41,759 nucleotides of DNA from a bacterium (GTDB taxonomy: Bacteria; Bacillota; Clostridia; Lachnospirales; Lachnospiraceae): NCBI GenBank assembly GCA_030535455.1, contig JAUNJY010000036.1, forward strand, positions 1-41,759, read 5' to 3'. Below the pieces are notes generated by a model. The model was given only the letters and a program-made list of their open reading frames with translations. It was not told the DNA's origin and did not search any database. This document shows positions 26,336-34,785 of the stretch, piece after piece. Numbering within the stretch: position 1 is the stretch's first letter; the number at the start of each line of letters is the position of its first letter. Both the position numbers and the translations under genes were made by a program.

Positions 26336-26363
26336 TTGTAATAACAAAGTTTTATGGTAAAAT
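26336..26363 (+). promoter_or_regulatory. asnS promoter
   Basis: TTGTAA (26336-26341), a 16-base spacer ending in TGG, and TAAAAT (26358-26363). Confidence 0.55.
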
Positions 26364-26378
26364 GGAAATATTCATTAA

Positions 26379-26411
26379 CAAGTAATAGATCGAATATTCG
26401 TAGATTACTTG
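26379..26411 (+). other. Leader hairpin before asnS
   Basis: CAAGTAAT (26379-26386) pairs with ATTACTTG (26404-26411), with an inner palindrome CGAATATTCG. It ends 26 bases before the asnS start codon. It is too short for a T-box leader and has no terminator T run. Confidence 0.4.
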
Positions 26412-26437
26412 AAATTAGATAGGTAAGGAGATTTATC

Positions 26438-27832
26438 ATGGAATTAGTAACAATACGCGACCTGTATCGTAATAAAGAAACTTATGTTGGAAAAACGATT
26501 TCCATCGGAGGTTGGGTAAGAAGTAATAGAGATCAAAAAGCATTTGGCTTTATCGTAGTAAACGATGGTAGCTTTTTTGAAACATTACAAGTGGTTTATA
26601 GCGCTGATAAACTTGAAAACTTCGCTGAAATTGCAAAATTAAACATTGGATCTGCAGTAGTTGTAAAAGGACAATTAGTTGCAACTCCTAATGCGAAACA
26701 ACCATTTGAAATTCAAGCTGAAGAAGTATTAGTAGAAGGTATGTCTACAAGTGATTACCCACTACAAAAGAAACGTCATACATTAGAATACTTACGTACG
26801 ATCACTCATTTACGTCCTAGAACAAATACGTTCCAAGCTGTATTCAGAGTACGTTCTTTAATCGCTTATGCAATTCACCAATACTTCCAAGAAAGAAACT
26901 TTGTATATGTGCACACTCCATTAATCACAGGCAGTGACTGTGAAGGTGCTGGTGAAATGTTCAGAGTAACTACTCTTGATCTTAACAATGTTCCAAAGAC
27001 AGAAGAAGGTGCTGTTGATACAAAACAAGATTTCTTCGGTAAAGAAACAAACCTTACTGTAAGTGGTCAGTTAAATGGTGAAACATATGCTTGTGCATTC
27101 CGTAACATCTATACATTTGGACCTACTTTTAGAGCAGAAAACTCCAATACGACTCGTCATGCAGCTGAATTCTGGATGATTGAGCCTGAAATCGCATTTG
27201 CTGATTTACAAGATGACATGATTTTAGCAGAGGGAATGCTTAAGTATGTAATCAATTACGTATTAGAAAATGCTCCTGAAGAAATGAACTTCTTCAATCA
27301 ATTCGTTGACAAAGGATTACTTGAACGTCTTAACAACGTAGCTCAAGCTGATTTCGGACGTGTAACTTACACTGAAGCAATTGAAATCCTTGAAAAAGTT
27401 AACGATCGTTTCGAATACAAAGTAAGCTGGGGATGTGACCTTCAAACGGAACATGAACGTTACTTAACAGAAGAAGTATTCAAGAAACCTGTTTTCGTAA
27501 CAGATTATCCTAAAGATATTAAAGCATTCTACATGAAGATGAATGATGATAATAAAACAGTTGCTGCTATGGATTTATTAGTTCCTGGAATTGGTGAAAT
27601 CATCGGTGGTAGCCAAAGAGAAGATGATTACGACAAGTTAGTTGCTCGTATGAACGAAATGGGATTAAAAGAAGAAGATTATGATTTTTATCTTGATCTT
27701 CGTAAATATGGTTCCGTTCGCCATGCTGGATTTGGTCTTGGTTTCGAACGTTGTGTAATGTACCTTACTGGTATGGGTAACATCAGAGACGTTATTCCAT
27801 TCCCTCGTACAGTAAACAACTGCGAATTATAA
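26438..27832 (+). CDS. asnS: Asparaginyl-tRNA synthetase
   Basis: 464 residues, class II synthetase of the AspRS/AsnRS group. Residues about 1-110 form the OB-fold anticodon-binding domain ([22 protein letters not shown]). The catalytic domain has motif 2 around [25 protein letters not shown] and motif 3 [15 protein letters not shown]. Residues following the catalytic motifs ([10 protein letters not shown]) match AsnRS. It charges tRNA-Asn in the cytoplasm, so the organism does not depend solely on the Gln/Asn amidotransferase route. AAGGAG stands before the ATG. Codon choice indicates high expression. Confidence 0.96.
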   Translation: MELVTIRDLYRNKETYVGKTISIGGWVRSNRDQKAFGFIVVNDGSFFETLQVVYSADKLENFAEIAKLNIGSAVVVKGQLVATPNAKQPFEIQAEEVLVEGMSTSDYPLQKKRHTLEYLRTITHLRPRTNTFQAVFRVRSLIAYAIHQYFQERNFVYVHTPLITGSDCEGAGEMFRVTTLDLNNVPKTEEGAVDTKQDFFGKETNLTVSGQLNGETYACAFRNIYTFGPTFRAENSNTTRHAAEFWMIEPEIAFADLQDDMILAEGMLKYVINYVLENAPEEMNFFNQFVDKGLLERLNNVAQADFGRVTYTEAIEILEKVNDRFEYKVSWGCDLQTEHERYLTEEVFKKPVFVTDYPKDIKAFYMKMNDDNKTVAAMDLLVPGIGEIIGGSQREDDYDKLVARMNEMGLKEEDYDFYLDLRKYGSVRHAGFGLGFERCVMYLTGMGNIRDVIPFPRTVNNCEL

Positions 27833-27833
27833 G

Positions 27834-28080
27834 CGGCACCGAGGACGGTGCCTTCAGATGAAATCAGGATTTCATCTGGTGCTGAAGGTAATGAAAGAGG
27901 TAGTATCACGCGTTGCGTGATACTACCTCTTTCCGTTTTTCATGAAGTGAATTCCCGAAAAACGATTCCAAAGGGGGACGAAGTCCCCCATACCTTTCCC
28001 CGAGTGTGCGCTGTGAGTAAGATGAGTTCCCTCTGGGTAAGGAGAACGGAGCACCGAAAGGTTCTCTGGACCACTCCATG
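27834..28080. repeat. Array of hairpins downstream of asnS
   Basis: At least five inverted repeats are packed in ~250 bases: GGCACC/GGTGCC directly after the stop, AGATGAAATC/GATTTCATCT, a 19-bp perfect stem (27893-27911 with 27915-27933), CGTTTTTC/GAAAAACG and GGGGGAC/GTCCCCC, plus GAGAAC/GTTCTC. The stretch is GC-rich for this genome and has no credible gene. The 19-bp stem could terminate asnS, while the others look like a repetitive intergenic element. Confidence 0.6.
27893..27941 (+). terminator. asnS terminator (19-bp perfect stem)
   Basis: The stem 27893-27911/27915-27933 has a GTT loop and is followed by CCGTTTTTC. The T run starts two bases late, but the stem is very stable. Confidence 0.65.
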
Positions 28081-28114
28081 TTGATTGACAAAAGTGTGGC
28101 GAAAATTAGTACAT

Positions 28115-28142
28115 AAAAAAGGCTGCCACAGTTGTGACAGCC
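28115..28142 (-). terminator. queT terminator
   Basis: Read on the minus strand, GGCTGTCACA and TGTGGCAGCC form a ten-base stem with one mismatch and a two-base loop, followed by TTTTTT (28120-28115). Confidence 0.75.
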
Positions 28143-28155
28143 GAATAATTAGTTT

Positions 28156-28650
28156 TTATTTTGCTTTAAAAATAATATTTCTAAGTGGTAATAATGCCGT
28201 TAATAGGATGGTTCCTATTATACCTATTGAGATTATTTCTCCGATACCTATTGTTAACATTAGATATGGTATAGCATCTGTTACATCAACGTATGCTGCT
28301 TTTAGTACGAAAGGTATGATAATCGTATTAGCTATGATTGGTGGCAGTACTACTAAGTATTTATAGCGACGTAAATAGTAGCTTCCTAGGGCTCCAAGTA
28401 GAGTTGCAAGTGTTCCAAAGATAATGTCTAAGGCTGGACAGCCAGTTAAGAGATTACTTAAGAAACAGCCAACAGCAAGGCCTGGAATAGCCGCAGGCGT
28501 AAAGAATGGCAGGATTGTAAGTGCCTCTGATATTCTTACCTGGATCGCACCATTTGCCAATCCAAAAGAACTGATAAACAGCGTAAGTACTACGTAAAGT
28601 GCTGCAATCATGGCAGCTTGTGTTAAGTATAAAACACGTTTGTTAGTCAT
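28156..28650 (-). CDS. queT: QueT family queuosine-precursor transporter (ECF S component)
   Basis: 164 residues, almost entirely hydrophobic, with five or six membrane helices. The signature ISEALTILPFFTPAAIPGLAVGCFLSNLL followed by DIIFGTLATLLGALGSYYLRR is that of QueT, the substrate-binding membrane component of an energy-coupling-factor transporter for queuosine precursors such as preQ1. It would need the shared ECF ATPases and EcfT encoded elsewhere. GGAG lies nine bases before the ATG. The short leader upstream looks like a preQ1-type riboswitch, consistent with the function. Confidence 0.87.
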   Translation of the reverse strand: MTNKRVLYLTQAAMIAALYVVLTLFISSFGLANGAIQVRISEALTILPFFTPAAIPGLAVGCFLSNLLTGCPALDIIFGTLATLLGALGSYYLRRYKYLVVLPPIIANTIIIPFVLKAAYVDVTDAIPYLMLTIGIGEIISIGIIGTILLTALLPLRNIIFKAK

Positions 28651-28654
28651 ATAA

Positions 28655-28705
28655 AATTCACTCCTATAGTTTTGTTTTACGAGTGGAAGGTTTCGAACAC
28701 TCGAA
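28655..28705 (-). promoter_or_regulatory. Candidate preQ1-type riboswitch in the queT leader
   Basis: On the minus strand a six-base stem CGAGTG/CACTCG closes a 12-base loop beginning UUC (UUCGAAACCUUC). The A-rich tail GUAAAACAAAACUAUAGGAG then runs into the ribosome site. Stem length, loop size and A-rich tail match class I preQ1 riboswitches, and the loop CCU can pair with AGG of the Shine-Dalgarno sequence. The usual UAG/CUA pseudoknot bases are not present, so this is a variant or a look-alike. Confidence 0.45.
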
Positions 28706-28712
28706 CTTAATG

Positions 28713-28740
28713 ATTATATCACAGATATGAGATTTGTAAA
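28713..28740 (-). promoter_or_regulatory. queT promoter
   Basis: Minus strand TTTACA (28740-28735), 16-base spacer, TATAAT (28718-28713). The predicted start is close to 28706, directly before the candidate riboswitch stem. Confidence 0.6.
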
Positions 28741-28808
28741 GAGCCCAAATAGTGGGGCAAGGTGTAATAAATCAGCTAGCATTCGGAAAAACTACACTTG
28801 TACGGAGA

Positions 28809-28838
28809 TTGAGATTTCATTAAAAAATAGTATATAAT
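28809..28838 (+). promoter_or_regulatory. Orphan promoter in the queT-GH18 gap
   Basis: TTGAGA (28809-28814), an 18-base spacer and perfect TATAAT (28833-28838). No gene follows for 470 bases. Confidence 0.55.
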
Positions 28839-28844
28839 TAAGAC

Positions 28845-29131
28845 AGATCGAAGATGTATTTTCATTTGGAAAATATATGAGTGTCTACGAAACAGCGCGG
28901 GAAGGAATGTTAACATATCACAAATGCAACAGCCTTCTTAAATCCTTATGTTTATGTATGCTTCGTCAGGAAAGTAATACATAATACGGTAAAGAAAAAG
29001 TGACTACTATGTCAAAGGGTACCTCCAATAAGTATTGTTCCGTTGTCTGTTTTATTGTAATTTTTTGAAAATAGTCAGAAAACTACATTAGAAACACAGT
29101 CAAATATCATGAAATTTGACTGTGTTTCTTC
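28845..29131 (+). ncRNA. Candidate structured non-coding RNA
   Basis: A ~285-base unit lies between the promoter at 28809-28838 and the hairpin at 29090-29129, with no reading frame that has a ribosome site. Hairpins visible by eye are TATTTTC/GAAAATA around 28858-28881, GAAGG/CCTTC around 28905-28940, TTATGTAT/ATACATAA around 28950-28985 and TGAC/GTCA around 29000-29015. I do not recognise a known RNA family. It could be an independent small RNA. Confidence 0.45.
29090..29131 (+). terminator. Terminator-like hairpin of the orphan unit
   Basis: A 16-bp perfect stem (29090-29105 with 29114-29129) has an eight-base loop. The T run is weak (TTTCTTCCT), but the stem is strong. Confidence 0.6.
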
Positions 29132-29236
29132 CTATTATAATAGGACTTTATTTTGTCGAATTTTAAGAGTACTTCTTCTTATATCATATTACGATAAAAA
29201 ACGTCATATTTCTGCCTAGTGTTAAAGCCCTCTTTA

Positions 29237-29245
29237 TGATATACT
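29237..29245 (+). promoter_or_regulatory. Extended -10 of the GH18 gene
   Basis: TGATATACT (29237-29245) is an extended -10 box. No good -35 box is present. It lies 73 bases before the ATG. Confidence 0.4.
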
Positions 29246-29317
29246 TTAAAATAATAATAGCTTGTAAACAGGTTGCGATGGTAATCGGAGATAGAAACGT
29301 GTAGGAGGGTACACAGG

Positions 29318-31033
29318 ATGGAAAAGAAACAGAAACAAATGATAGCTTCCATACTTGCCATTTTGTTAGTTGTGATTATAGCAGCAATTGCAATTTTTCA
29401 AAAGATAACACCAAGTAAGGAAACAAAGGAATTAAGTGAATATTATGAAGTAAAGGATGATGAAATCCTTATCTTTATGGAAAACAGTTTGTATGAGGAA
29501 AAAGGGCTTTATATAAACAATAAAATATATCTTGAATATGATACAGTAATCAATGAGATTAATAAACGTTTCTATTGGGATAGTGTTGAGAAGATTCTGT
29601 CCGTAACGACGCCAAAGGAAATTATCAAAGTGCAGGAAGGAGCTAGCTCCTATTTAGTAAATAAGAGTACAGAAAAGACAGAGTATCCAATTGTTAAGCT
29701 GGTAGATGACAAAGTCTATGTTGCAATTGATTTTGTAAAGATGTATTCAAATGTAGAGTATGAGACATTCTTAAATCCTAATCGTGTAGTGATTAACTGT
29801 CACTGGGGAGAACAATTCCAATATGCACAGGCAGACAAGGATGTAAGTGTTCGAACATCTCCAAGTATTAAGAGTCCAATCTTAACGGATGTGAAAGCAG
29901 GCGGATTGTTTATCTATGCTGTCTCAGAACGTGAAGAGGTTGGTAATGGATTTGTTAAGGTGATGACTGAAGATGGCATTATCGGATATGTAAGAAGCAA
30001 ATACTTAATGGACTCATATTATGTTACTCTTGAGAATGATTATAAGGCTCCGGAGTACACTAGCATAACCAAAGACAAAAAGATTAATATGGTATGGCAT
30101 CAGGTATTTAGTAACTCTGGTCAGGATAAGTTAGACAGTCTGTTAAGTAAGACAAAAGGAGTTAATGTAATCAGTCCAACATGGTTCAATCTTAAAAATA
30201 ATAATGGTGAGATTACAAGTCTTGCAAGTGAGGCATACATTGAGAAGGCACATAAAAAGGGAATTGAAGTATGGGCCCTGATCAATGATATTGATAATAA
30301 AGGCGAGATAGATTTAAGCAAATTATTAGGACGTACTTCTAGCAGAGAAAAGCTAAGCAATGAGTTAATTGCAGAAGCAATCAGCAAGAATATCGATGGT
30401 ATTAATTTAGATTTTGAAAAGATTACTGCAGACACAGCCAAGGCATATTTGCAATTTGTTCGTGAATTGTCTGTAAAATGTCGTAATAATGGAATTGTGT
30501 TATCAATCGATAACTATACACCGGAAGCATATAACACTTTTTATGATATTAAAGAGCAAGGAATTGTTGCAGATTATGTAATAATTATGGCATATGACGA
30601 ACATTATGCTGGGTCTGAGGAGAGTGGTTCTGTTTCTTCGGTAGGATTTGTACAGAATGCATTAACAAATACAGTCCAACAAGTTTCTGCAAACAAAGTA
30701 ATTATGGCACTTCCATTCTATACAAGACTTTGGAAAGAAGTTAATAATGGAGATGGTGTTAAGATTACTTCAGAAGCATATTCAATGGTAAATGCAGCAA
30801 CGCTTATGCAAGACAAAGGCGTAACTCTTGAATGGAATGAAGAAGTAGGTCAGTATTATGGCCAGTACAAAGAAGGCAGTGCAACGTATAAGATGTGGTT
30901 AGAAGATGAGAAGTCTTATGAATTGAAATTAAAGACAGCATTTTCTCAGGATATTGCAGGTGTAAGTGCTTGGAAGTTAGGGCTTGAGAGTAGTGATATC
31001 TGGAATGCGATCAATAACTACGTGAAAAAATAA
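29318..31033 (+). CDS. Membrane-anchored GH18-family cell-wall hydrolase with SH3 domain
   Basis: 571 residues. A single N-terminal hydrophobic segment (about 9-28) after KKQK is an uncleaved anchor or signal. Residues about 45-160 resemble a copper-amine-oxidase-N-like stalk. Residues about 170-230 are a bacterial SH3 domain (DVSVRTSPSIKSPILTDVKAGG). Residues about 255-565 are a glycoside hydrolase 18 barrel with the active-site signature D360-G-I-N-L-D-F-E367, E367 being the acid/base. Related clostridial and Bacillus proteins (YaaH/YdhD-like) act on peptidoglycan, often in spores. AGGAGG lies 11 bases before the ATG. The next gene is also a wall hydrolase. Confidence 0.85.
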   Translation: MEKKQKQMIASILAILLVVIIAAIAIFQKITPSKETKELSEYYEVKDDEILIFMENSLYEEKGLYINNKIYLEYDTVINEINKRFYWDSVEKILSVTTPKEIIKVQEGASSYLVNKSTEKTEYPIVKLVDDKVYVAIDFVKMYSNVEYETFLNPNRVVINCHWGEQFQYAQADKDVSVRTSPSIKSPILTDVKAGGLFIYAVSEREEVGNGFVKVMTEDGIIGYVRSKYLMDSYYVTLENDYKAPEYTSITKDKKINMVWHQVFSNSGQDKLDSLLSKTKGVNVISPTWFNLKNNNGEITSLASEAYIEKAHKKGIEVWALINDIDNKGEIDLSKLLGRTSSREKLSNELIAEAISKNIDGINLDFEKITADTAKAYLQFVRELSVKCRNNGIVLSIDNYTPEAYNTFYDIKEQGIVADYVIIMAYDEHYAGSEESGSVSSVGFVQNALTNTVQQVSANKVIMALPFYTRLWKEVNNGDGVKITSEAYSMVNAATLMQDKGVTLEWNEEVGQYYGQYKEGSATYKMWLEDEKSYELKLKTAFSQDIAGVSAWKLGLESSDIWNAINNYVKK

Positions 31034-31041
31034 ATAGAAAT

Positions 31042-31090
31042 AAAAAAGAGCTGATACGGTAACAAGACAGACCGTTCGGCTCTTTTTTTT
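31042..31090 (+). terminator. GH18 gene terminator
   Basis: AAAAAAGAGC and GGCTCTTTTTTTT form the outer stem and ACGGT/ACCGT the inner one, with a small internal loop. Eight T residues end it at 31090. Confidence 0.85.
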
Positions 31091-31197
31091 ATGGATATGA
31101 AATTCCTCTTCCAGTATACTCTCACTTTGTTCTTCGTGAATGAATAAGTCCATTATAAAAATCATAAAATATAAAAATACTTAGAAGGATTTTATGT

Positions 31198-31896
31198 ATG
31201 AAAAGGTATAGTAGGATATTTTTTGTTCTAATGGCTGTTATCTGTATGGGACTAATGTTTCCGGTAGGCTCCAATGTAGTAACTTCAATCGCTACGTCTA
31301 ATCAAAAAAATAGTAAGTTAATCGTAATTGATCCAGGACATGGCGGTTTTGATCCGGGAAAGGTTGGAGTAAATGATGCACTTGAAAAGGATATTAACTT
31401 AAGTATTTCTTTTAAGTTAAAGACAGAACTAGAGAAGGAAGGCTACCAGGTGGAATTAACAAGGACCACAGATACAGGTTTATATTCTGAAGGCGATAAA
31501 AGTAAGAAGAGTGCTGATATGAGAAACCGAGTTAAGATTATTAATGATGCAGAACCATTTGTAGCAATCAGTATTCATCAGAATAGCTATCCTTCAGAAT
31601 CGGTAAAGGGCGCGCAGGTCTTTTATCATAAACTATCTGAAGATGGAAAGATGTTTGCAGATATTGTACAGGAACGGTTGAAAGAGGAATTAAATGATGG
31701 CAACAAACGAATTGCCAAAGCTAATGATAATTATTATATGCTTAAGAAATCTGAGTGTCCGCTGGTAATAGTGGAATGTGGATTTTTATCGAATAATGCG
31801 GAAGCTAAATTATTGGTGGATGAAGCATATCAGCAAAAGCTTGCGGTTGCCATTAAAAATGGGGTGCTAGCCTATGCCCAGAAGAAGAACGGCTGA
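31198..31896 (+). CDS. cwlD: N-acetylmuramoyl-L-alanine amidase, CwlD-like
   Basis: 232 residues. Residues about 7-27 form a signal peptide or anchor. The rest is an Amidase_3 zinc domain: DPGHGGFDPG (zinc His), LEKDIN (zinc Glu), SIHQNS (zinc His) and VECGFLSN (catalytic Glu). Length and layout match CwlD, the amidase that together with PdaA makes muramic-lactam in the spore cortex, so the organism is probably a spore former. Other Amidase_3 proteins are similar, so the exact role is inferred from size. AGAAGGA lies before the ATG. Confidence 0.8.
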   Translation: MKRYSRIFFVLMAVICMGLMFPVGSNVVTSIATSNQKNSKLIVIDPGHGGFDPGKVGVNDALEKDINLSISFKLKTELEKEGYQVELTRTTDTGLYSEGDKSKKSADMRNRVKIINDAEPFVAISIHQNSYPSESVKGAQVFYHKLSEDGKMFADIVQERLKEELNDGNKRIAKANDNYYMLKKSECPLVIVECGFLSNNAEAKLLVDEAYQQKLAVAIKNGVLAYAQKKNG

Positions 31897-31907
31897 CAGT
31901 CCTTTCC

Positions 31908-31936
31908 TTGCTATTAGCTGCTTATAGTGGTATAAT
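31908..31936 (+). promoter_or_regulatory. Promoter of the tsaC-ywlE-rpiB operon
   Basis: TTGCTA (31908-31913), a 17-base spacer ending in TGG and perfect TATAAT (31931-31936), 30 bases before the start codon. Confidence 0.7.
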
Positions 31937-31966
31937 GCAAACGAATAACGAAAGTAGGGATATGAG

Positions 31967-33025
31967 TTGGTTACAAGACTACAATTTATTGATAAAAATC
32001 AGTTTGATATAAAGGAACTAAAGGAAGCAGCTGACATCATTAAAGATGGAGGATTAGTTGCATTTCCAACGGAGACTGTATATGGGTTAGGCGCAGACGG
32101 TCTAAAGGAAGAAGCGGCAAAGAAAATTTACGCAGCCAAAGGCCGTCCAAGCGATAATCCATTAATTTTGCATATTGCAGAGGTAAGTGCATTAGAAGAA
32201 TTATCAGCAAAGGTACCTAAGAGTGCTTATGACTTAGCGAAGAAGTTTTGGCCAGGGCCATTAACAATGATTCTTAACAAAAGTGAGAAAGTACCTTATG
32301 GAACAACAGGAGGACTAGAGACAGTAGCAATCCGTATGCCAAATGACGAAGTAGCGCTAGCACTGATTAAAATGTCGGGAGCATATATTGCGGCACCAAG
32401 TGCCAATACGTCAGGAAGACCAAGTCCAACAACTGCAAAACATGTAATGGATGATTTGTCAGGAAAGATTGATATGGTATTAGATGGAGGGCAAGTTGGT
32501 ATCGGAATCGAGTCAACGATTGTCGATCTGACTGGGGAGTACCCAACCATTTTAAGACCTGGCTATATTACAAAGTCCATGTTAGAAGAAGTAGTGGGAG
32601 AAGTCCGTTTTGATGCGGCTATTTTAAAAGAAAATAAAGATAAAAACCTGAAGCCGAAGGCACCTGGAATGAAGTATAAGCATTATGCTCCAAAAGGTGA
32701 TCTTACGATCTTTGAAGGGAATATGGAACATATCATTGCGAGAATTAATGAATTAGCTGCAGAAAAAATTGCAAGCGGTCAAAAGGTAGGAATTATCGCA
32801 ACGACAGAAACAAGTGAACAATATAAACACGGAATAGTAAAGACAGTTGGAACAAGAGCAGATGAGCTTACGGTTGCCCATGGTCTTTACGCAGTACTTC
32901 GAGAATTCGACGACTTAGGTGTTAACGTTATCTATGCAGAGAGTTTTGAGGAATATGAATTAGGTCAAGCAATTATGAATCGACTCTTAAAAGCTGCAGG
33001 ATATGATATGGTGCATATTAATTAG
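31967..33025 (+). CDS. tsaC: L-threonylcarbamoyladenylate synthase (Sua5 type)
   Basis: 352 residues, TTG start six bases after AGGGA. The N-terminal ~205 residues are the YrdC/TsaC domain (IIKDGGLVAFPTETVYGLGADG, KGRPSDNPLILH, SANTSGRPSPTTAKHV). The remaining ~145 residues are the Sua5 C-terminal domain, linked by the PGMKYKHYAPKG motif. The enzyme makes threonylcarbamoyl-AMP from threonine, bicarbonate and ATP for the t6A37 modification of ANN-decoding tRNAs. The neighbours ywlE and rpiB are in the same order in many Firmicutes (B. subtilis YwlC-YwlE-YwlF). An ATG at 31962 is out of frame and stops after 16 codons. Confidence 0.94.
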   Translation: MVTRLQFIDKNQFDIKELKEAADIIKDGGLVAFPTETVYGLGADGLKEEAAKKIYAAKGRPSDNPLILHIAEVSALEELSAKVPKSAYDLAKKFWPGPLTMILNKSEKVPYGTTGGLETVAIRMPNDEVALALIKMSGAYIAAPSANTSGRPSPTTAKHVMDDLSGKIDMVLDGGQVGIGIESTIVDLTGEYPTILRPGYITKSMLEEVVGEVRFDAAILKENKDKNLKPKAPGMKYKHYAPKGDLTIFEGNMEHIIARINELAAEKIASGQKVGIIATTETSEQYKHGIVKTVGTRADELTVAHGLYAVLREFDDLGVNVIYAESFEEYELGQAIMNRLLKAAGYDMVHIN

Positions 33026-33082
33026 GGGTATAGGATAGTTGAGTAATAAGGCTAATGTTTCGTATAGTAAGGAGAATAATAT

Positions 33083-33532
33083 ATGAACTATAGTAGACTT
33101 ATCTTTGTTTGTACGGGAAACACGAGTCGAAGTCCAATGGCAAAAGCGATTTATGAACGAATGGATAAAGAAAACCATATTCGAGTTTTTTCTAGAGGAC
33201 TAGTCGTGTTATTTCCTGAGCCTGCCAATCCTAAGGCATGTGCAGTTTTAAAGAATAATGATCTGGATATTGAAGGTCATGTTTCGACAGCACTTGTAGA
33301 TACAGACATAACTGAGAATACATTAATATTGACCATGACGGAAAAGCAAAAGCAGACGGTCATGGAGGAATTTGAAAATGCCACAGATGTATATACGATA
33401 AAAGAGTTTGTTGGCATGGATGGAGACGTAATGGATCCATATGGCGGAACGTTGCTTGAATATGAGGAATGTTTTGCTGAATTATCAACGCTAGTTAAAA
33501 AAACAGTATATAGATTAAACGAGGAGGATTAA
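33083..33532 (+). CDS. ywlE: Low-molecular-weight phosphatase, probable protein-arginine phosphatase YwlE
   Basis: 149 residues. The phosphate-binding loop C10-T-G-N-T-S-R16-S lies at the N terminus and the acid DPYGG near residue 116, the LMW-PTP fold. Thr14, at the position occupied by Thr11 in B. subtilis YwlE, is the residue known to select phosphoarginine over phosphotyrosine. A role in removing McsB-type arginine phosphates is therefore likely. TAAGGAG precedes the ATG. It lies between tsaC and rpiB (two-base gap to rpiB), as in Bacillus. Confidence 0.87.
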   Translation: MNYSRLIFVCTGNTSRSPMAKAIYERMDKENHIRVFSRGLVVLFPEPANPKACAVLKNNDLDIEGHVSTALVDTDITENTLILTMTEKQKQTVMEEFENATDVYTIKEFVGMDGDVMDPYGGTLLEYEECFAELSTLVKKTVYRLNEED

Positions 33533-33534
33533 CA

Positions 33535-33963
33535 ATGATAGCATTAGGCTGTGATCATGGTGGATACGATTTAAAAGTGGAGGTAATCAAATACCTAGAG
33601 GAGAAGAATATCCCTTATAAAGATTTCGGATGTGAAGGACATGAATCCGTAGACTATCCGGAGTATGCAAGAAAGGTAGCCAATGCAATTGTAGATGGAC
33701 AATGCGATAAAGGTATCTTAATCTGTGGAACTGGAATTGGTATTTCAATTGCAGCAAACAAGGTAAAAGGAATTCGTTGTGCACTTTGCAGTGACTGCTT
33801 TAGTGCAGAGGCAACTAGAGAACACAATAATGCTAATATTCTAGCATTAGGTGGACGAGTAGTTGGACCAGGACTTGCAATTAAGATTGTTGATACATTC
33901 TTAAATACAGAGTTCTCAAATGATGAAAGACATATTCGCCGAATTAATCTGATTGAAGAATAG
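33535..33963 (+). CDS. rpiB: Ribose-5-phosphate isomerase B
   Basis: 142 residues, normal for RpiB. It begins MIALGCDHGGYDLK, with the phosphate-binding D7-H8 pair. The catalytic Cys is C64 in ILICGTGIGISIAANK, and the ring-opening His is in REHNNANILALGGR. It interconverts ribose 5-phosphate and ribulose 5-phosphate in the pentose phosphate pathway. GGAGG stands five bases before the ATG, and the gene starts two bases after ywlE. A sugar isomerase of the LacAB/AlsB type is the main alternative, but the tsaC-ywlE-rpiB order favours RpiB. Confidence 0.92.
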   Translation: MIALGCDHGGYDLKVEVIKYLEEKNIPYKDFGCEGHESVDYPEYARKVANAIVDGQCDKGILICGTGIGISIAANKVKGIRCALCSDCFSAEATREHNNANILALGGRVVGPGLAIKIVDTFLNTEFSNDERHIRRINLIEE

Positions 33964-34011
33964 TATTCAAGGTGGTGTGACGTTTTCGTTGACAAAGTAT
34001 TGAATAAAAAA

Positions 34012-34061
34012 GATCCCTGCAGGAGAAAGGAACTAGACTTTCTATTGCAGGGATTTTTTTA
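34012..34061. terminator. Bidirectional terminator between rpiB and the DUF402 gene
   Basis: ATCCCTGCA...AGAAAG pairs with CTTTCT...TGCAGGGAT with a short internal loop. It is flanked by AAAAAA and TTTTTTT. Confidence 0.85.
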
Positions 34062-34544
34062 TTTTTGCTCATAGGAGGAAAGCAGGTTCTGGTAACTGAT
34101 CAGTGTTCCATTATATATTTCCGAAAGAAAGGCATTTGCCTGTCGCAGTGCTTTACAGCCAAGTGACAATGGAATTAGATTTTGTTCCAGGCTATCTGCT
34201 AATTCATCTAAATCTAAAACTTTGCTAGAGCCATCTTCATAAACGATGATATCCGCAAGAAGATCAATGATGGTAAGTTCATTGGCCTCTTCCTGGTAGT
34301 CGTACGTAACGATATCGCAGTACCAATAGACAAGCTCATGCTTATAGTTAAATACTTTACTTATTTTGTAACCGTTATTCAGACAATATAAAGAGTATCC
34401 ATATGCTATATCATTGCGTGGCCTTAGACAGTTCCACTTTGTTATGATATAAGAGTCATCGGTGTATAAGATAAGATCATCCTTTAAGTAGATGGTCTCA
34501 TTTGGGATAAAACGTTTTCTGTAGAGCTTAGTATCTAGATTCAT
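34059..34544 (-). CDS. DUF402-family protein (possible nucleotide phosphatase)
   Basis: 161 residues with a strong GGAGGGG before the ATG. The motif VYWYCDIVTYDY followed by DLLADIIVYEDGSSKVLDLDELADSLE is typical of DUF402, a beta-barrel domain whose Gram-positive members include nucleoside tri/diphosphate phosphatases (YgaC/Ntdp type). The central acidic residues could bind Mg2+. Substrate and pathway are not evident. It stands alone on the minus strand between rpiB and the ATP synthase operon. Confidence 0.75.
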   Translation of the reverse strand: MNLDTKLYRKRFIPNETIYLKDDLILYTDDSYIITKWNCLRPRNDIAYGYSLYCLNNGYKISKVFNYKHELVYWYCDIVTYDYQEEANELTIIDLLADIIVYEDGSSKVLDLDELADSLEQNLIPLSLGCKALRQANAFLSEIYNGTLISYQNLLSSYEQK

Positions 34545-34785
34545 AAAACCCCTCCTCAGATGAGACTATTATTTATTATGTAATTATACCATTTTATAGT
34601 TATTTTATATATATAAAATTTGTAAATTACAAAAAAGCTAAAGTAAATGAGAGGATTATCCGATAAAAAAATATGTTAACGTAGCTTAACAACTTTGCAT
34701 AATGGGAATGTTGATGTGGAATGCTAGAAAACATAGGAAACCGCAAAAGTCAATATATGACAATTTATTCCAATTTTATTTTTAA

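Noticed and set aside
26364-26437. T-box riboswitch before asnS
   Set aside because: The leader is only about 70 bases, with no T-box sequence and no terminator/antiterminator pair.
27848-28084. Open frame of 78 codons in the gap after asnS
   Set aside because: It is made of translated inverted repeats, has no ribosome site and matches no family.
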